Positions 51,006 through 60,122 of a stretch of 64,000 nt of DNA are shown piece by piece. The DNA is from Streptomyces sp. NBC_00154. GTDB lineage: Bacteria > Actinomycetota > Actinomycetes > Streptomycetales > Streptomycetaceae. The first letter of the stretch is position 1. Each line of letters opens with the position of its first letter. The stretch is from assembly GCF_026342835.1 (NCBI RefSeq), contig NZ_JAPEMI010000002.1, forward strand, positions 806,001 through 870,000. Reading direction: 5' to 3'. The notes below the pieces were generated by a model. It made no database searches. It worked only from the letters and a program-made list of their open reading frames with translations, and was not told the origin of the DNA. Both the position numbers and the translations under genes were made by a program.

Positions 51006-52013
51006 TCAGCCCTTCCCGAAGGAGTGACCGAAGTGGTAGCGCTTCGATTCCGTCCGGAAGGCCGCCCGGGCGCCCACCGAGGTGTCGATCCGCCAGTCCA
51101 TCAGCTGCGAGCTGCCCGGCCAGGACTTGCGCTGGTCATACCAGACCAGCCCGATCACGTCGGCCTTTGCCGCGCCTTGGAACAGGTCACGCACCTGTTC
51201 CTCCTTCCGGTCGCTCTCTGCCACTCCGGTCTCGGTGATCAGCACCGGTTTGTCGGAGAAGCGTGCGATCTCCCGGAGGGTGGGCGCAAACAGGCTGGAG
51301 AACGCGACGCCGTCGACCGGGCCGTAGTAGCCGATCAGACCGATCCAGTCGACGTAGGAGTCCCCGGGGTAGTAGGGCCGGAGCTTCGCGGTGGTGCCGC
51401 TGTCGACGACGTGCGGGTTCCACACCCAGATGACGTTGGTGACACCGAGGCTGCGGAAGATGTCGTGGACGTGCTTCCAGGCGGCGACGAAGTCGGCGGC
51501 CGTGGCGTTGCCCGGACCCCATGAGTTCCAGGGGCCGTTCATCTCCCCGGCGAACGACAGCGCCAACGGGCCGTGGTAGGCCGCGATCTGTCGCGCCAGG
51601 CGGCGGATGTAGGCGTCGTCGTAACCGCCACCGATGTCGGTGAGCGAGGTGTCGGACGGCACCAGTGCAAGCATCGGCAGCTGCCCGTGCTGCCACAGGA
51701 AGGTGTTGCCCTCCGGGTCGAAGTCGTCGCCCCAGGAGCTGTAGTACTCGCGGATGTCCGGCGCGCGCCCCGCCTGCCCGGCGAAAGTCTTCACAATGCC
51801 GTACTGCCACGGCGTCTTGTCGTCGACGACGCCGAGCATCCGGTCCGATGGGTGGAGCATCGACGAGACGTCGAACGGGGTGGTCGGCGCACTGGTAGTG
51901 GCCTCAGGCGAGCGGTGGCCGGACCCCTTGCCCCCGCAGGCGTACACGAGGAACAGCACGGCGACGGTGAGCACGGCGGCAACCGAGCAACCGGGTCGAA
52001 GGGTTCTGGCCAT
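51006..52013 (-). CDS. GH26-like glycoside hydrolase lipoprotein
   Basis: A 335-residue secreted protein. ATG 52013 gives a lipoprotein signal (SVAAVLTVAVLFLVYAC). The barrel has LSFAGEMNGPWNSWGPGNAT with the acid/base Glu, VTNVIWVWNPHVVDS, YVDWIGLIGYYGP and KPVLITETGVAESDRKEEQV with the nucleophile Glu. This matches GH26 (beta-mannanase/lichenase-type) enzymes. It is divergent from the mat operon, and may act on that polysaccharide, as hydrolases often accompany exopolysaccharide synthases; this is inference. Confidence 0.8.
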   Translation of the reverse strand: MARTLRPGCSVAAVLTVAVLFLVYACGGKGSGHRSPEATTSAPTTPFDVSSMLHPSDRMLGVVDDKTPWQYGIVKTFAGQAGRAPDIREYYSSWGDDFDPEGNTFLWQHGQLPMLALVPSDTSLTDIGGGYDDAYIRRLARQIAAYHGPLALSFAGEMNGPWNSWGPGNATAADFVAAWKHVHDIFRSLGVTNVIWVWNPHVVDSGTTAKLRPYYPGDSYVDWIGLIGYYGPVDGVAFSSLFAPTLREIARFSDKPVLITETGVAESDRKEEQVRDLFQGAAKADVIGLVWYDQRKSWPGSSQLMDWRIDTSVGARAAFRTESKRYHFGHSFGKG

Positions 52014-52225
52014 GCACGCGGGGTCCGATCGGGCTGGTGACGATGTTCGCGACCAGGATCCTACGAGAACGAGGCCAACTCGGCGTATTTTCATATCATT
52101 AAGATCACGTGAGCAGGATAGATCGTGACAAACAGACCGACCTCGCTGCCATTTACCGTTTCACCACACTATTTTCGACTCTCGGAGTCAGCGGCGACGC
52201 GATCAAGGAAAGCTCGAGGCCCTCG

Positions 52226-52594
52226 GTGACCAGCACTCTGACAGAGGTCGAGGCCTCGCCCGTGTTCGTGGACCGGACCGGGCGGCGTGGCCGCCGCCTG
52301 CGCGGCCTCGGCTGGGTCTTCGGTGTCGCCTTCGTCGGTGCCGCCGTGGCGATGATTTCCGGCCTGCTCGGAACCCAGTCCCAGGCACCCGCCTTCGAAG
52401 TGCCGGACACCGCCGACACCGCGCCACCCGGTCGGTACGTGAACGCTCCACTGCCCTCACCACCGGGGAAGGCGAACCGCAGCACGGGCTCCCCGGCCAC
52501 CACCGTGACGACGCCGACCGCCCCAGCCACCGCGACCGCCAGTAGGACAGAGACCGCCAGCGTCCCCACCGCTGTTTCGAACCCCGCCCCGTAG
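52226..52594 (+). CDS. matA: MatA-like small membrane protein
   Basis: A 122-residue protein set to start at GTG 52226 (GAGG six bases upstream); GTG 52109 is a longer alternative. A basic N-terminus (VDRTGRRGRRLRGLG) precedes one membrane helix (VFGVAFVGAAVAMISGLLGT), then a Pro/Thr-rich extracellular tail (SPPGKANRSTGSPATTVTTP). It sits 21 bp before MatB, the position of matA in other Streptomyces. The symbol rests on position and architecture rather than a checked alignment. Confidence 0.65.
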   Translation: MTSTLTEVEASPVFVDRTGRRGRRLRGLGWVFGVAFVGAAVAMISGLLGTQSQAPAFEVPDTADTAPPGRYVNAPLPSPPGKANRSTGSPATTVTTPTAPATATASRTETASVPTAVSNPAP

Positions 52595-52615
52595 CAGCGC
52601 AAGGACCAGGAACCC

Positions 52616-54784
52616 ATGTCCCGCCACCAACGCCCACGGCAGTCCGTCCTGCGTCCGCGCAGGCTCGCGGCGCCGCCCCTGCGCTTCTTCCTGCCGCTGA
52701 CCGTGCTGGTGACCCTGCTGGCACTGATGGTGCTGCGGGGCATGGCCAACAACGAAGTCTTCCACGACGATCGCATCGGGGTGTCGGTGGACAAGGGCAC
52801 GGTGCCACGCAGCGTGCTGGAGGGCGGTCCCGTCGTTGACACCCGCGGGGCCAGGACAGACGACCCGGTCAGCTACACCATCCCCGACAAGACCGTGGTG
52901 CTGAGCTTCGACGACGGCCCGTCGGCCCAGTGGACGCCCAAGGTCCTCAAAGTGCTTGCGGAGCAGCACGTTCGGGCCGACTTCTTCGTCACCGGCTCGA
53001 TGGCCACGCGCAACCCGGCGCTGATCCGCGAGATCGTCGCCGATGGTCATGAGATCGGTCTGCACACCTTCACCCACCCTGACCTGGCACTGCACAACAG
53101 CACCCGGCTCACCTGGGAACTGGGTGAGACACAACTGGCGCTGGCCGGCGTGGCAGGCATCCATACCAGCCTGTTCCGGCCGCCGTACTCCTCCACCGTC
53201 GACGCCCTCGACGACTGGTCGTGGCCGGTGACCAAGGAGGTGGGGTCGGACGGATACCTCGCGGCCTTCATCGACAAGGACACCGACGACTGGAAGCGCC
53301 CAGGCGTCAACGCCATCGTCCAAGCCGCGATGCCGGACCTCGCCGGCCAGGGCGAGATGATCCTGCTGCACGATGCGGGCGGAAACCGGACGCAGACCCT
53401 GGCCGCACTGCCGATGATCATCCAGAAGCTCAAGTCCGAGGGATACACCTTCAAGACCATCGGCGAGGCGCTGGGAACCGGCTCCGCGAACACCCGGGTC
53501 AGCGGCTACACGCTCTGGGCCGGCAAGGCGTTCGTGTGGTGCACCGCCTTCTCCGTGGGGCTGATGCCGTGGCTGGTGGTGCTGCTCGCAGTGGTCGGCG
53601 TCCTCGTCTTCGCCCGGTTCGCGCTGATGCTGGTCCTGTCGCTGGTGCACGTACGCCGCACCCGAAAACCGGGCTTCTCCTGGGGCGAGCCGATCACCGA
53701 GCCGATCACCGTGGTCGTCCCCGCGTACAACGAGCAGGAGTGCATCACCAACACCCTGCTCTCGCTGGCCAGAAGCGACCACCCGGTCGAGGTGATCGTG
53801 GTGGACGACGGGTCCACCGACGGCACCGCGGCGTTGGTGCAAGACATGGACCTGCCGATGGTCCGGCTGATCCGCCAGCCGAACAGCGGTAAGCCGACCG
53901 CACTCAACACCGGGGTGGCAGCCGCCTCGCACGACCTGATCGTGATGATGGACGGCGACACCGTCTTCGAGCCGGCGACTGTCCGCGAGTTGGTGCAGCC
54001 CTTCGCCGATCCGCGGATCGGCGCGGTGGCGGGCAACGCCAAGGTCGGCAACCGGGACACCCTGATCGGTGCCTGGCAGCACATCGAGTACGTGATGGGC
54101 TTCAACCTCGACCGGCGCATGTACGACGTGCTGGACTGCATGCCGACGATCCCCGGCGCGGTCGGTGCCTTCCGCCGCCAGGCGCTGCAGCAAGTGGGCG
54201 GCATGAGCGACGACACCCTCGCCGAGGACACCGACGTGACCATGGCCCTGCACCGGGCCGGATGGAAGATCGTCTACGCCGAGAACGCCCGCGCGTGGAC
54301 GGAAGCGCCGGGCAGCATGAGCCAGCTTTGGTCCCAGCGATACCGGTGGAGCTACGGCACCATGCAGGCGATGTGGAAGCACCGGCACGCGGTCCTGGAG
54401 CGCGGGCCCGGCGGGCGCTTCGGGCGGGTCGGGCTGCCGTTCGTGGCGCTGTTCATGGTGCTCACCCCGCTGCTCGCACCGGCCATCGACATCGCCATGG
54501 TCTACGGCGTGTTCTTCGTCAACCCGTACAAGAGCCTCGGCGCCTGGTTCGCCGTGCTGGCCCTGCAGGCGTTCTGCGCGTGGTGGTCCTTCCGCCTGGA
54601 CCGGGAGAAAGCCTGGCACCTGGTCACACTGCCGGTCCAACAAGTGGTCTACCGGGTGCTGATGTACATGGTGCTGCTGCAGTCCTGGATCACCGCGCTG
54701 ACCGGAGGCCGACTGCGCTGGCAGAAGCTGCGGCGCACCGGCGAGGTCGGGTTGGACGTCACCACGGGGGCGATACCGTCATGA
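52616..54784 (+). CDS. matB: MatB-like bifunctional polysaccharide deacetylase / GT2 synthase
   Basis: A 722-residue membrane protein. After one N-terminal helix, residues ~90-285 are a NodB deacetylase: VVLSFDDGPSAQWTP with D99/D100, HTFTHPDL with H150/H154 and the LFRPPYSS and GEMILLHDAGGNR motifs. Residues ~360-640 are a family 2 glycosyltransferase: VVVPAYNEQECITNTLLSLA, IVVDDGSTDGT, MMDGDT, LAEDTDVTM and SQRYRWSYG, followed by several helices. In S. coelicolor and S. lividans MatB makes an extracellular poly-beta-1,6-GlcNAc-type polymer that drives pellet formation. It is coupled to the acyltransferase (ATGA). Confidence 0.9.
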   Translation: MSRHQRPRQSVLRPRRLAAPPLRFFLPLTVLVTLLALMVLRGMANNEVFHDDRIGVSVDKGTVPRSVLEGGPVVDTRGARTDDPVSYTIPDKTVVLSFDDGPSAQWTPKVLKVLAEQHVRADFFVTGSMATRNPALIREIVADGHEIGLHTFTHPDLALHNSTRLTWELGETQLALAGVAGIHTSLFRPPYSSTVDALDDWSWPVTKEVGSDGYLAAFIDKDTDDWKRPGVNAIVQAAMPDLAGQGEMILLHDAGGNRTQTLAALPMIIQKLKSEGYTFKTIGEALGTGSANTRVSGYTLWAGKAFVWCTAFSVGLMPWLVVLLAVVGVLVFARFALMLVLSLVHVRRTRKPGFSWGEPITEPITVVVPAYNEQECITNTLLSLARSDHPVEVIVVDDGSTDGTAALVQDMDLPMVRLIRQPNSGKPTALNTGVAAASHDLIVMMDGDTVFEPATVRELVQPFADPRIGAVAGNAKVGNRDTLIGAWQHIEYVMGFNLDRRMYDVLDCMPTIPGAVGAFRRQALQQVGGMSDDTLAEDTDVTMALHRAGWKIVYAENARAWTEAPGSMSQLWSQRYRWSYGTMQAMWKHRHAVLERGPGGRFGRVGLPFVALFMVLTPLLAPAIDIAMVYGVFFVNPYKSLGAWFAVLALQAFCAWWSFRLDREKAWHLVTLPVQQVVYRVLMYMVLLQSWITALTGGRLRWQKLRRTGEVGLDVTTGAIPS

Positions 54785-56070
54785 GCACCGTCGAACCGGG
54801 TGCGGTCGCGGCGGCCGACCCCACTGCGACCGTCCCCCTGCGGGTCGTCCTCCTACCTCCGATACCCGCACAGAGCCTTCCGTCGGACGTCCGCGAGCAC
54901 GGGACCGAGCACGCTCCCGCAGCGCCCCGCCCACGCGGCAGCCGCGACCGCTACCTCGACCTGCTACGGGCCCTGGCTCTGATCCGGGTGGTGATCTACC
55001 ACAATTTCGGCTGGACCTGGCTGCCGCTGCTCTTCCCGTCCATGGGCGTGATGTTCGCGCTGGCGGGCTCGCTCATGGCTCGGTCCCTGAGCCGTCCCGC
55101 GTTGGGCGTCATCCGCGGGCGGTTGCGCCGCCTGCTGCCACCGATGTGGATGTTCGGCGCGATCGTGCTGACCGCGATGATCATCGACGGGTGGGGCCCG
55201 AACTCCGAGGGCCATCCCCGCTGGTGGTGGGGCGAGCTCGCCTTCTGGGTGCTCCCGCTGAGCACCCCGCCCTTCGCCGACACCGTGCACGGCTTCGGCG
55301 GCCATCTGCCGTCCAGTTGGGCCGAACAGATCGTCGTCCCGCTGTGGTACCTGCGGGCCTACCTCTGGTACGTCCTTCTCTCGCCGCTCATGCTCAAGGC
55401 CATGCGCCGGCTCCCCTGGGTGACGCTGGCGGTACCGCTGGTGCTGTCGGCGGTCCTCAACTCCGGACTGGTCGACCAGTCCGGCCGGCTGATGGAGACG
55501 GCCACCGACTTCACCACCTTCGGTTCCTGCTGGCTGCTCGGCATGGCACACCACGAGGGCGTGCTGCGCCGGATCCCGCAGTACGTCGTGCCCTCGATCG
55601 CGCCGCTGGTCCTTGCGGCCGGTTTCTGGTGGCTGCAACAGTCGCCGGTCGACGACCCCCGGATCGGCCCGGACCTGGAGGCGGCGCCGCTGGCACAGGC
55701 CGTCTGGTCCTTCGGCTGCGTCATGCTGCTGCTCCATCTCAGCCCCTCGTGGGAGCAGTGGCCTCGGCCACTGGAGCGGTTCAGCGGCGTAGTCAGCCTG
55801 CTGAACTCCCGCGCGGTCACCGTCTACCTCTGGCACTGCGTCGCGCTGGTGCTCACGGAGCCGCTGATCGACCCGCTGTGGAACAACGACTTCTGCTACA
55901 CACACCTGCGCTGGCTGCTGTCCAGCCAGTGGTTTCCCCTGCTGGTTGCTGTCCCGCTGATCGTGCTGGCGCTGCTGCTCTTCGGCTGGGTGGAAGACGT
56001 GGCGGCCAAGCGCAGCCCGCGGCTGTTTCCCTACCCGCAGCGGGCGAAGGGTCGACGGCGTGCCCAGTAG
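54781..56070 (+). CDS. Acyltransferase family 3 (OafA-like) membrane protein
   Basis: A 429-residue polytopic protein whose ATG at 54781 overlaps the MatB stop. RDRYLDLLRALALIRVVIYH starts the family (His in VIYHNFGW is the usual catalytic histidine). GVMFALAGSLMARSLSRPAL, VPLWYLRAYLWYVLLSPLML and SRAVTVYLWHCVALVLTEPL follow across ~10 helices. Such enzymes add acetyl or succinyl groups to surface glycans. Its coupling to MatB suggests O-acylation of that polymer. Confidence 0.88.
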   Translation: MSTVEPGAVAAADPTATVPLRVVLLPPIPAQSLPSDVREHGTEHAPAAPRPRGSRDRYLDLLRALALIRVVIYHNFGWTWLPLLFPSMGVMFALAGSLMARSLSRPALGVIRGRLRRLLPPMWMFGAIVLTAMIIDGWGPNSEGHPRWWWGELAFWVLPLSTPPFADTVHGFGGHLPSSWAEQIVVPLWYLRAYLWYVLLSPLMLKAMRRLPWVTLAVPLVLSAVLNSGLVDQSGRLMETATDFTTFGSCWLLGMAHHEGVLRRIPQYVVPSIAPLVLAAGFWWLQQSPVDDPRIGPDLEAAPLAQAVWSFGCVMLLLHLSPSWEQWPRPLERFSGVVSLLNSRAVTVYLWHCVALVLTEPLIDPLWNNDFCYTHLRWLLSSQWFPLLVAVPLIVLALLLFGWVEDVAAKRSPRLFPYPQRAKGRRRAQ

Positions 56071-56684
56071 GGCGTGGTCCGGGAGGTGTAACGGTGGGTA
56101 GCTCCTGGTGGCAAGTGGGGCAGCGCCGGCTTCAGGTCGCGCGCCGATCTGTGACTTGCTGACGACTTGGCAGATTGCTCAGACCGGCGTCGTTCGTCCT
56201 GCTGCCACTTCAGCGCGTGTCCGGCATCCTCGGGGATTTGGCACCGCGGCGGTCGACGGCATCACGGTCTGGGTGTTCGCTACCACGCTGCCCCGCCTGC
56301 AGGTGCTCTCCGACTTCGGGCGCAGGGCCGGGCGCGGGGTGCTGTCGAGCTGCCGGGTTCTGGGCGGGACACACCCGACCCGTGCGTCCGGGTCCAGATC
56401 CACTGAGATTTCCAGCGTCACAGCGTCTCGGTTCTTCTGGCCGCTGCAGGTCACAGGCATCACCAGGGACCAGATCATCTGAGACGGGACACCGGGGACG
56501 CCCCGGCGGCGACGGTGAGTAATTCCGCCGCGCCGGCCGAAAGCTTCCAGACGAAGTCGGCCTGCTCGTCGGCCATCCTGCGTTCGGCGGCCGGGCGGGC
56601 CGGCCATGCCGACATCGGTGTGGCCCGCCGAGCCGTCTGCTGGTCGCAGCCGTGTACTTCAGGTTTGGTTCCCGAGCCGGAGCC
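56071..56684. other. Gene-free gap after the mat operon
   Basis: No supportable gene. A plus-strand frame of ~120 residues from 56108 is compositionally non-coding (runs of Ser/Thr/Arg, no ribosome site). Nothing else is seen on either strand. Confidence 0.4.
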
Positions 56685-57419
56685 TCAGCTGTTGGCCAGT
56701 GTGCGGTCGAGGAGGGGGAGCAGGCGGTCCCAGTGGCGCTGCAGTCCGGCGGGGTCGAAGGCGTCGGTGTCGGACATGGTGAACCCGTGGACGGTGTCGG
56801 GGTAGATCTCGGAGGTGTAGTTGATCTTCGCGGCGTCCAGCGCCCGGTTGAGCTCTCCCAGGGCCTCGGGCGTCAGGTCGCTTTCGGCGTGGCCGAAGTG
56901 GACCTGGGCGGTGATCTCGGCGAGGGTGTCGGGCCCGTCCGCACCCACAGGACCGTGGAATGCGGCGACGGCGGCCACCTGGCAGGGGTGGGCCGCGGCG
57001 GTGCGCATCGCCAGGAGGCCGCCTATGCAGTAGCCGGTCACCGCGACCGGCCCGGCGGCGACCTCGGGCTGGGTGGTGAGGAACCTGAGGTAGGCGTCGG
57101 CGTCACGCAGTACGCGTTCGGCGGTGTGTGCCTCGATCAACGGCATCAGCTGGGCCATGAGCGCGGGCCGGACCTCTTCTCCGATGCGGTCGGGAAGTTC
57201 GATCAGCGGTGCCGGGCCGTGCCGGTAGAAGAGGTTGGGGACGAGTACGTAGTACCCGTGCCCGGCCAGTTCGCGGGCCATCTCCCGCAGCACGGGCCGG
57301 ATGCCGAAGCCGTCCGCGTACATCAGCACCCCTGGGCGCCGCTCGCCGTGGTCGGGGAAGGCGGCGAAGGCGTCGGCCTGGCCATCCGTGGTGGGAATCT
57401 GCAGCGTCTTGGTGGGCAT
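56685..57419 (-). CDS. Dienelactone hydrolase family protein
   Basis: A 244-residue alpha/beta-hydrolase, ATG 57419 after GGAG. KTLQIPTTDGQADAFAAFPD opens the fold; PGVLMYADGFGIRPVLREMA, VAVTGYCIGGLLAMRT with the catalytic Cys nucleophile, HFGHAESDLTPEAL with Asp and DTVHGFTM with His complete the triad. Family members open dienelactones in aromatic degradation or act as general esterases. It stands alone. Confidence 0.9.
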   Translation of the reverse strand: MPTKTLQIPTTDGQADAFAAFPDHGERRPGVLMYADGFGIRPVLREMARELAGHGYYVLVPNLFYRHGPAPLIELPDRIGEEVRPALMAQLMPLIEAHTAERVLRDADAYLRFLTTQPEVAAGPVAVTGYCIGGLLAMRTAAAHPCQVAAVAAFHGPVGADGPDTLAEITAQVHFGHAESDLTPEALGELNRALDAAKINYTSEIYPDTVHGFTMSDTDAFDPAGLQRHWDRLLPLLDRTLANS

Positions 57420-58271
57420 GAGTTCTCCTGTCGTGGTTGATGTGTCGAGGCTGTGATCAACACGACGGAGGTGGAGCCCGCGCAGCAGCGCAAGATCCTC
57501 GATCGAACAGCGGGCCCACACCGGCCCGTACGGCGCTCAGAAGAGCACCGGGTCACCAATCCGTGTGTGGCGCAATGCCGTCCCGGTATTCATGACCGCA
57601 CAGCGTAGCCCACCGGGCAAAAGCCGACGCGAACACCTCAGTCCACAGTGCGGTTCACGAGAATGATGTCGGCCAACCCCCGGATCCTGAACCCGGGCTG
57701 TCAAGGGGAGGCTGATCTGTTGGCCTCTGCTCGTGCTGGTGCCGTCCGGGATCGTGCGTATCTGATGCAGTGGCGGATGGAGCCGTATGTGATCAAGCAG
57801 TCGTGGTGGTCCATGAGCTCTGTCCAGATCTGCCGTCCGTTGCGCCCTCTGCCAATCATGCTCTCGACCAGGTCGGCTAGTTCGCCGCTGATGGGGTCGG
57901 TCGTCTGGTCTGTGATGGTCGGGCGTGGGGTCTCCGCCGAGCCCGGAATCATCTGCGGCGAGGATGTGGATGACTGGCTCGACGACTGGGGTGACGGGGC
58001 ACTCCTGTTCCTCGACCATGTCCGTACGGTCGGCCACACAGAGGAGGACCGCAGCACCCGGCGCGAGTTGGCGTTGAAGTGGAGCGAGGCGCAGCACCAC
58101 GAGGCAGCGGTGGGCGGTGCCGCGGCCACCGCCACGACCCGGTCGGCGCGCGACTGATGGCGCGCCGTGGCATGTCAGCCGCGCGGTCATCCCGATGCCG
58201 GCCAAGCCCACCTGCCAGGGTCTCCCTCCACAAGGAACCGTAGCGACCGCGCATCCCGCCGCAGCATCGAA
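57420..58271. other. Region with IS21-type relic and no intact gene
   Basis: Apart from the istA-like fragment listed separately, both strands lack a credible gene. A plus frame at 57648-58157 is antisense to the relic and lacks a ribosome site. Confidence 0.4.
57743..57895 (-). pseudogene. Transposase helix-turn-helix remnant (IS21 istA-like)
   Basis: PISGELADLVESMIGRGRNG then RQIWTELMDHHDCLITYGSI and RHCIRYARSR matches the second helix-turn-helix of IS21-type IstA transposases, where a G-ExWxxLxxxHGxxxSYxSVRRYVRxLR pattern is usual. Flanks are not recognisable. Confidence 0.45.
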
Positions 58272-58300
58272 GGGGAGGGCCGGACAGTCCGGCCCTCCCC
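58272..58300 (-). terminator. Terminator downstream of the M28 aminopeptidase
   Basis: GGGGAGGGCCGGA and its perfect complement form a 13-bp stem with a CAG loop, 18 bp beyond the aminopeptidase stop. Confidence 0.8.
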
Positions 58301-58317
58301 CCCATGTGTACCGGGAG

Positions 58318-59859
58318 TTACTCGGTGACCTCGTGGTCGTGGCCCTCGTGCAGGCCACCGCCGCTGCCCGCCGAACCCTTGGTGTTCTGCGGCGCCACCG
58401 GCTTGCTCAGAAGACTGGTGTCCCAGGCGTACTGGCCCACCGCGTTGGCGATGACGTCGACGTTGACGTCGAACGCCTTCATGTTGATGTTCTTCAGGGT
58501 GTCGCAAGCGGCGTGGTAGCAGGCGTCGTACGCGACACCGGCCTTACCGCCGTACACCTTCGCCTGCTCGGCCGTCTTGATGCCCTCGGCGCCGGTGAAG
58601 GTGCCGCCCGAGGGGATGCCCACCTCGATGAACGGCCCGTAGTCCGACCGGCCGGTGAAGTCGGTGCCCTCTTGCGGGGTGCCCCGGCTGTCCAGGTAGT
58701 CGGTGATCTGCCTCTCCAGCTGCGCCGAGCCCTCCGGGCCGGGGCCGGCACCGACCTGGTCGGAGTCGTCGCCGTCGTAGACGAACTGGGCGTAGTTCGG
58801 CGAGGCGATCATGTCGAAGTTCAGGTACAGCTTGACCTTCGCAAGGTCGGCCGCCGAGAGGCTGTTGACGTACGCCTCCGAGCCCAGCAGGCCGAACTCC
58901 TCAGCCGACCACCAGGCGAAGCGCACCTTGTTCTTGACGTTCTTGTGGGCAAGGTTCAGGGCCACGTCGAGAATGCCGGCGGAGCCGGAGCCGTTGTCAT
59001 TGATGCCCGGGCCGGCCGCCACCGAGTCCAGGTGGGCGCCGAACATCACCACGTTGTCGGCGTCGCCGCCCTTGGTCTCGGCGATCACGTTGTAGGTGTG
59101 CCGGGTCTCCGCGAAGGTGCGGATCTCCAGGTTGACGGTCACTGCGCCGGCGGCGGCCTTGGCCGCGAGCGCCTCGCCGTCCGCCTGCGTGACGCCGCCG
59201 GCCGGGATCTTGGCGACGGACGGGTCTCCCAGCGTGCCGTTGAGCGCGCCCTCGGTGTTGTTGTAGATGATCGCGCCGACCGCGCCCGCACCGGCTGCGG
59301 TCTCCTGCTTCTGCGCAAAGGTGCAGCCGCCGCGCTTGATCAGCGCGATCTTGCCGGTGAACGTCCCGGGGGCGTAGTCCTCAGGCTCGCAGCCGGTGGT
59401 GGCGTCGACCGGCACCACCGCGACCGGGGCGGTGATGCCGCCGACCGGGCTGCTGGCGGAGTACGTCATGGCGATCAACGGGACGTCCTGCTGCTGCGGT
59501 GACACCACCCGCAGGCTCTGCGCCAGCGTCTCGGTGAACGGGTAGTCGAACTCGTTCCGGGTCACCGAGTACCCGGCTTTCCTCAACAGGCCTTCGACGT
59601 ACTCGGCCGACTTCCGGTGCCCCTCTGACCCGGCCACCCGGGTGTTCCCGCTCTTGTCAGCGATCCGCTGGAACTGCTTCAGATGCTCGTAGGCGTCCTC
59701 GGCGTTGCTCTTCTTGACGAGCTTCTTTGCGAGCTTGGCAGCCTCCTTGGCAGGGTCGCTGTGGGCGGAGGCGGTGCCCGATCCGATCAGCAGCAGCGGC
59801 GCTATGAGCCCTGCGACGGATACGGCGGCTACCGTGGTGCGGCGGTTCCGAGCGTTCAA
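58318..59859 (-). CDS. Secreted M28 family aminopeptidase
   Basis: A 513-residue exported metallopeptidase. TTG 59859 lies eight bases after GGAAGG and opens a signal peptide (TTVAAVSVAGLIAPLLLIGS then GTASA). A PA domain interrupts at ~150-270 (GKIALIKRGGCTFAQKQETA). Zinc ligands of the M28 core are in MFGAHLDSVAAGPGINDNGS (His, Asp), WWSAEEFGLLGSEAY (Glu), NFDMIASPNYAQFVYDGDDS (Asp) and AYDACYHAACDTL (His). It resembles Streptomyces aminopeptidase S. The C-terminus ends in a His-rich tail (HEGHDHEVTE). Confidence 0.92.
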   Translation of the reverse strand: MNARNRRTTVAAVSVAGLIAPLLLIGSGTASAHSDPAKEAAKLAKKLVKKSNAEDAYEHLKQFQRIADKSGNTRVAGSEGHRKSAEYVEGLLRKAGYSVTRNEFDYPFTETLAQSLRVVSPQQQDVPLIAMTYSASSPVGGITAPVAVVPVDATTGCEPEDYAPGTFTGKIALIKRGGCTFAQKQETAAGAGAVGAIIYNNTEGALNGTLGDPSVAKIPAGGVTQADGEALAAKAAAGAVTVNLEIRTFAETRHTYNVIAETKGGDADNVVMFGAHLDSVAAGPGINDNGSGSAGILDVALNLAHKNVKNKVRFAWWSAEEFGLLGSEAYVNSLSAADLAKVKLYLNFDMIASPNYAQFVYDGDDSDQVGAGPGPEGSAQLERQITDYLDSRGTPQEGTDFTGRSDYGPFIEVGIPSGGTFTGAEGIKTAEQAKVYGGKAGVAYDACYHAACDTLKNINMKAFDVNVDVIANAVGQYAWDTSLLSKPVAPQNTKGSAGSGGGLHEGHDHEVTE

Positions 59860-60122
59860 AACGCTTCCTTCCGACGGTCCATGAGAAATGGGCGTAATGG
59901 TCGAAAACAGCCCGAACGACGTACGGCAGTACTCCGGGGCAGGCAGGGGCGGCCGGATCGCTCCGCCCCCCGCCACTGGCAAGGAGAAAGGTATCTGCTC
60001 AGTAAACGGTTGGTAATGGGTTGACCGGAATCTTCGGCGTCGACGCCGTCCGTGCGCGGTACCGAGCACACCGATCGGCGCTGAACCAACCGAAGTTGGC
60101 TGGAAGCCACCGGTGCTGACTA

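Noticed and set aside
52457..54643. A very long open frame on the minus strand opposite matB
   Set aside because: It is the antisense shadow of a strongly supported gene; in GC-rich DNA the reverse frame stays open because of third-position GC. Its translation is rich in Gly, Arg, His and Gln with no motifs.
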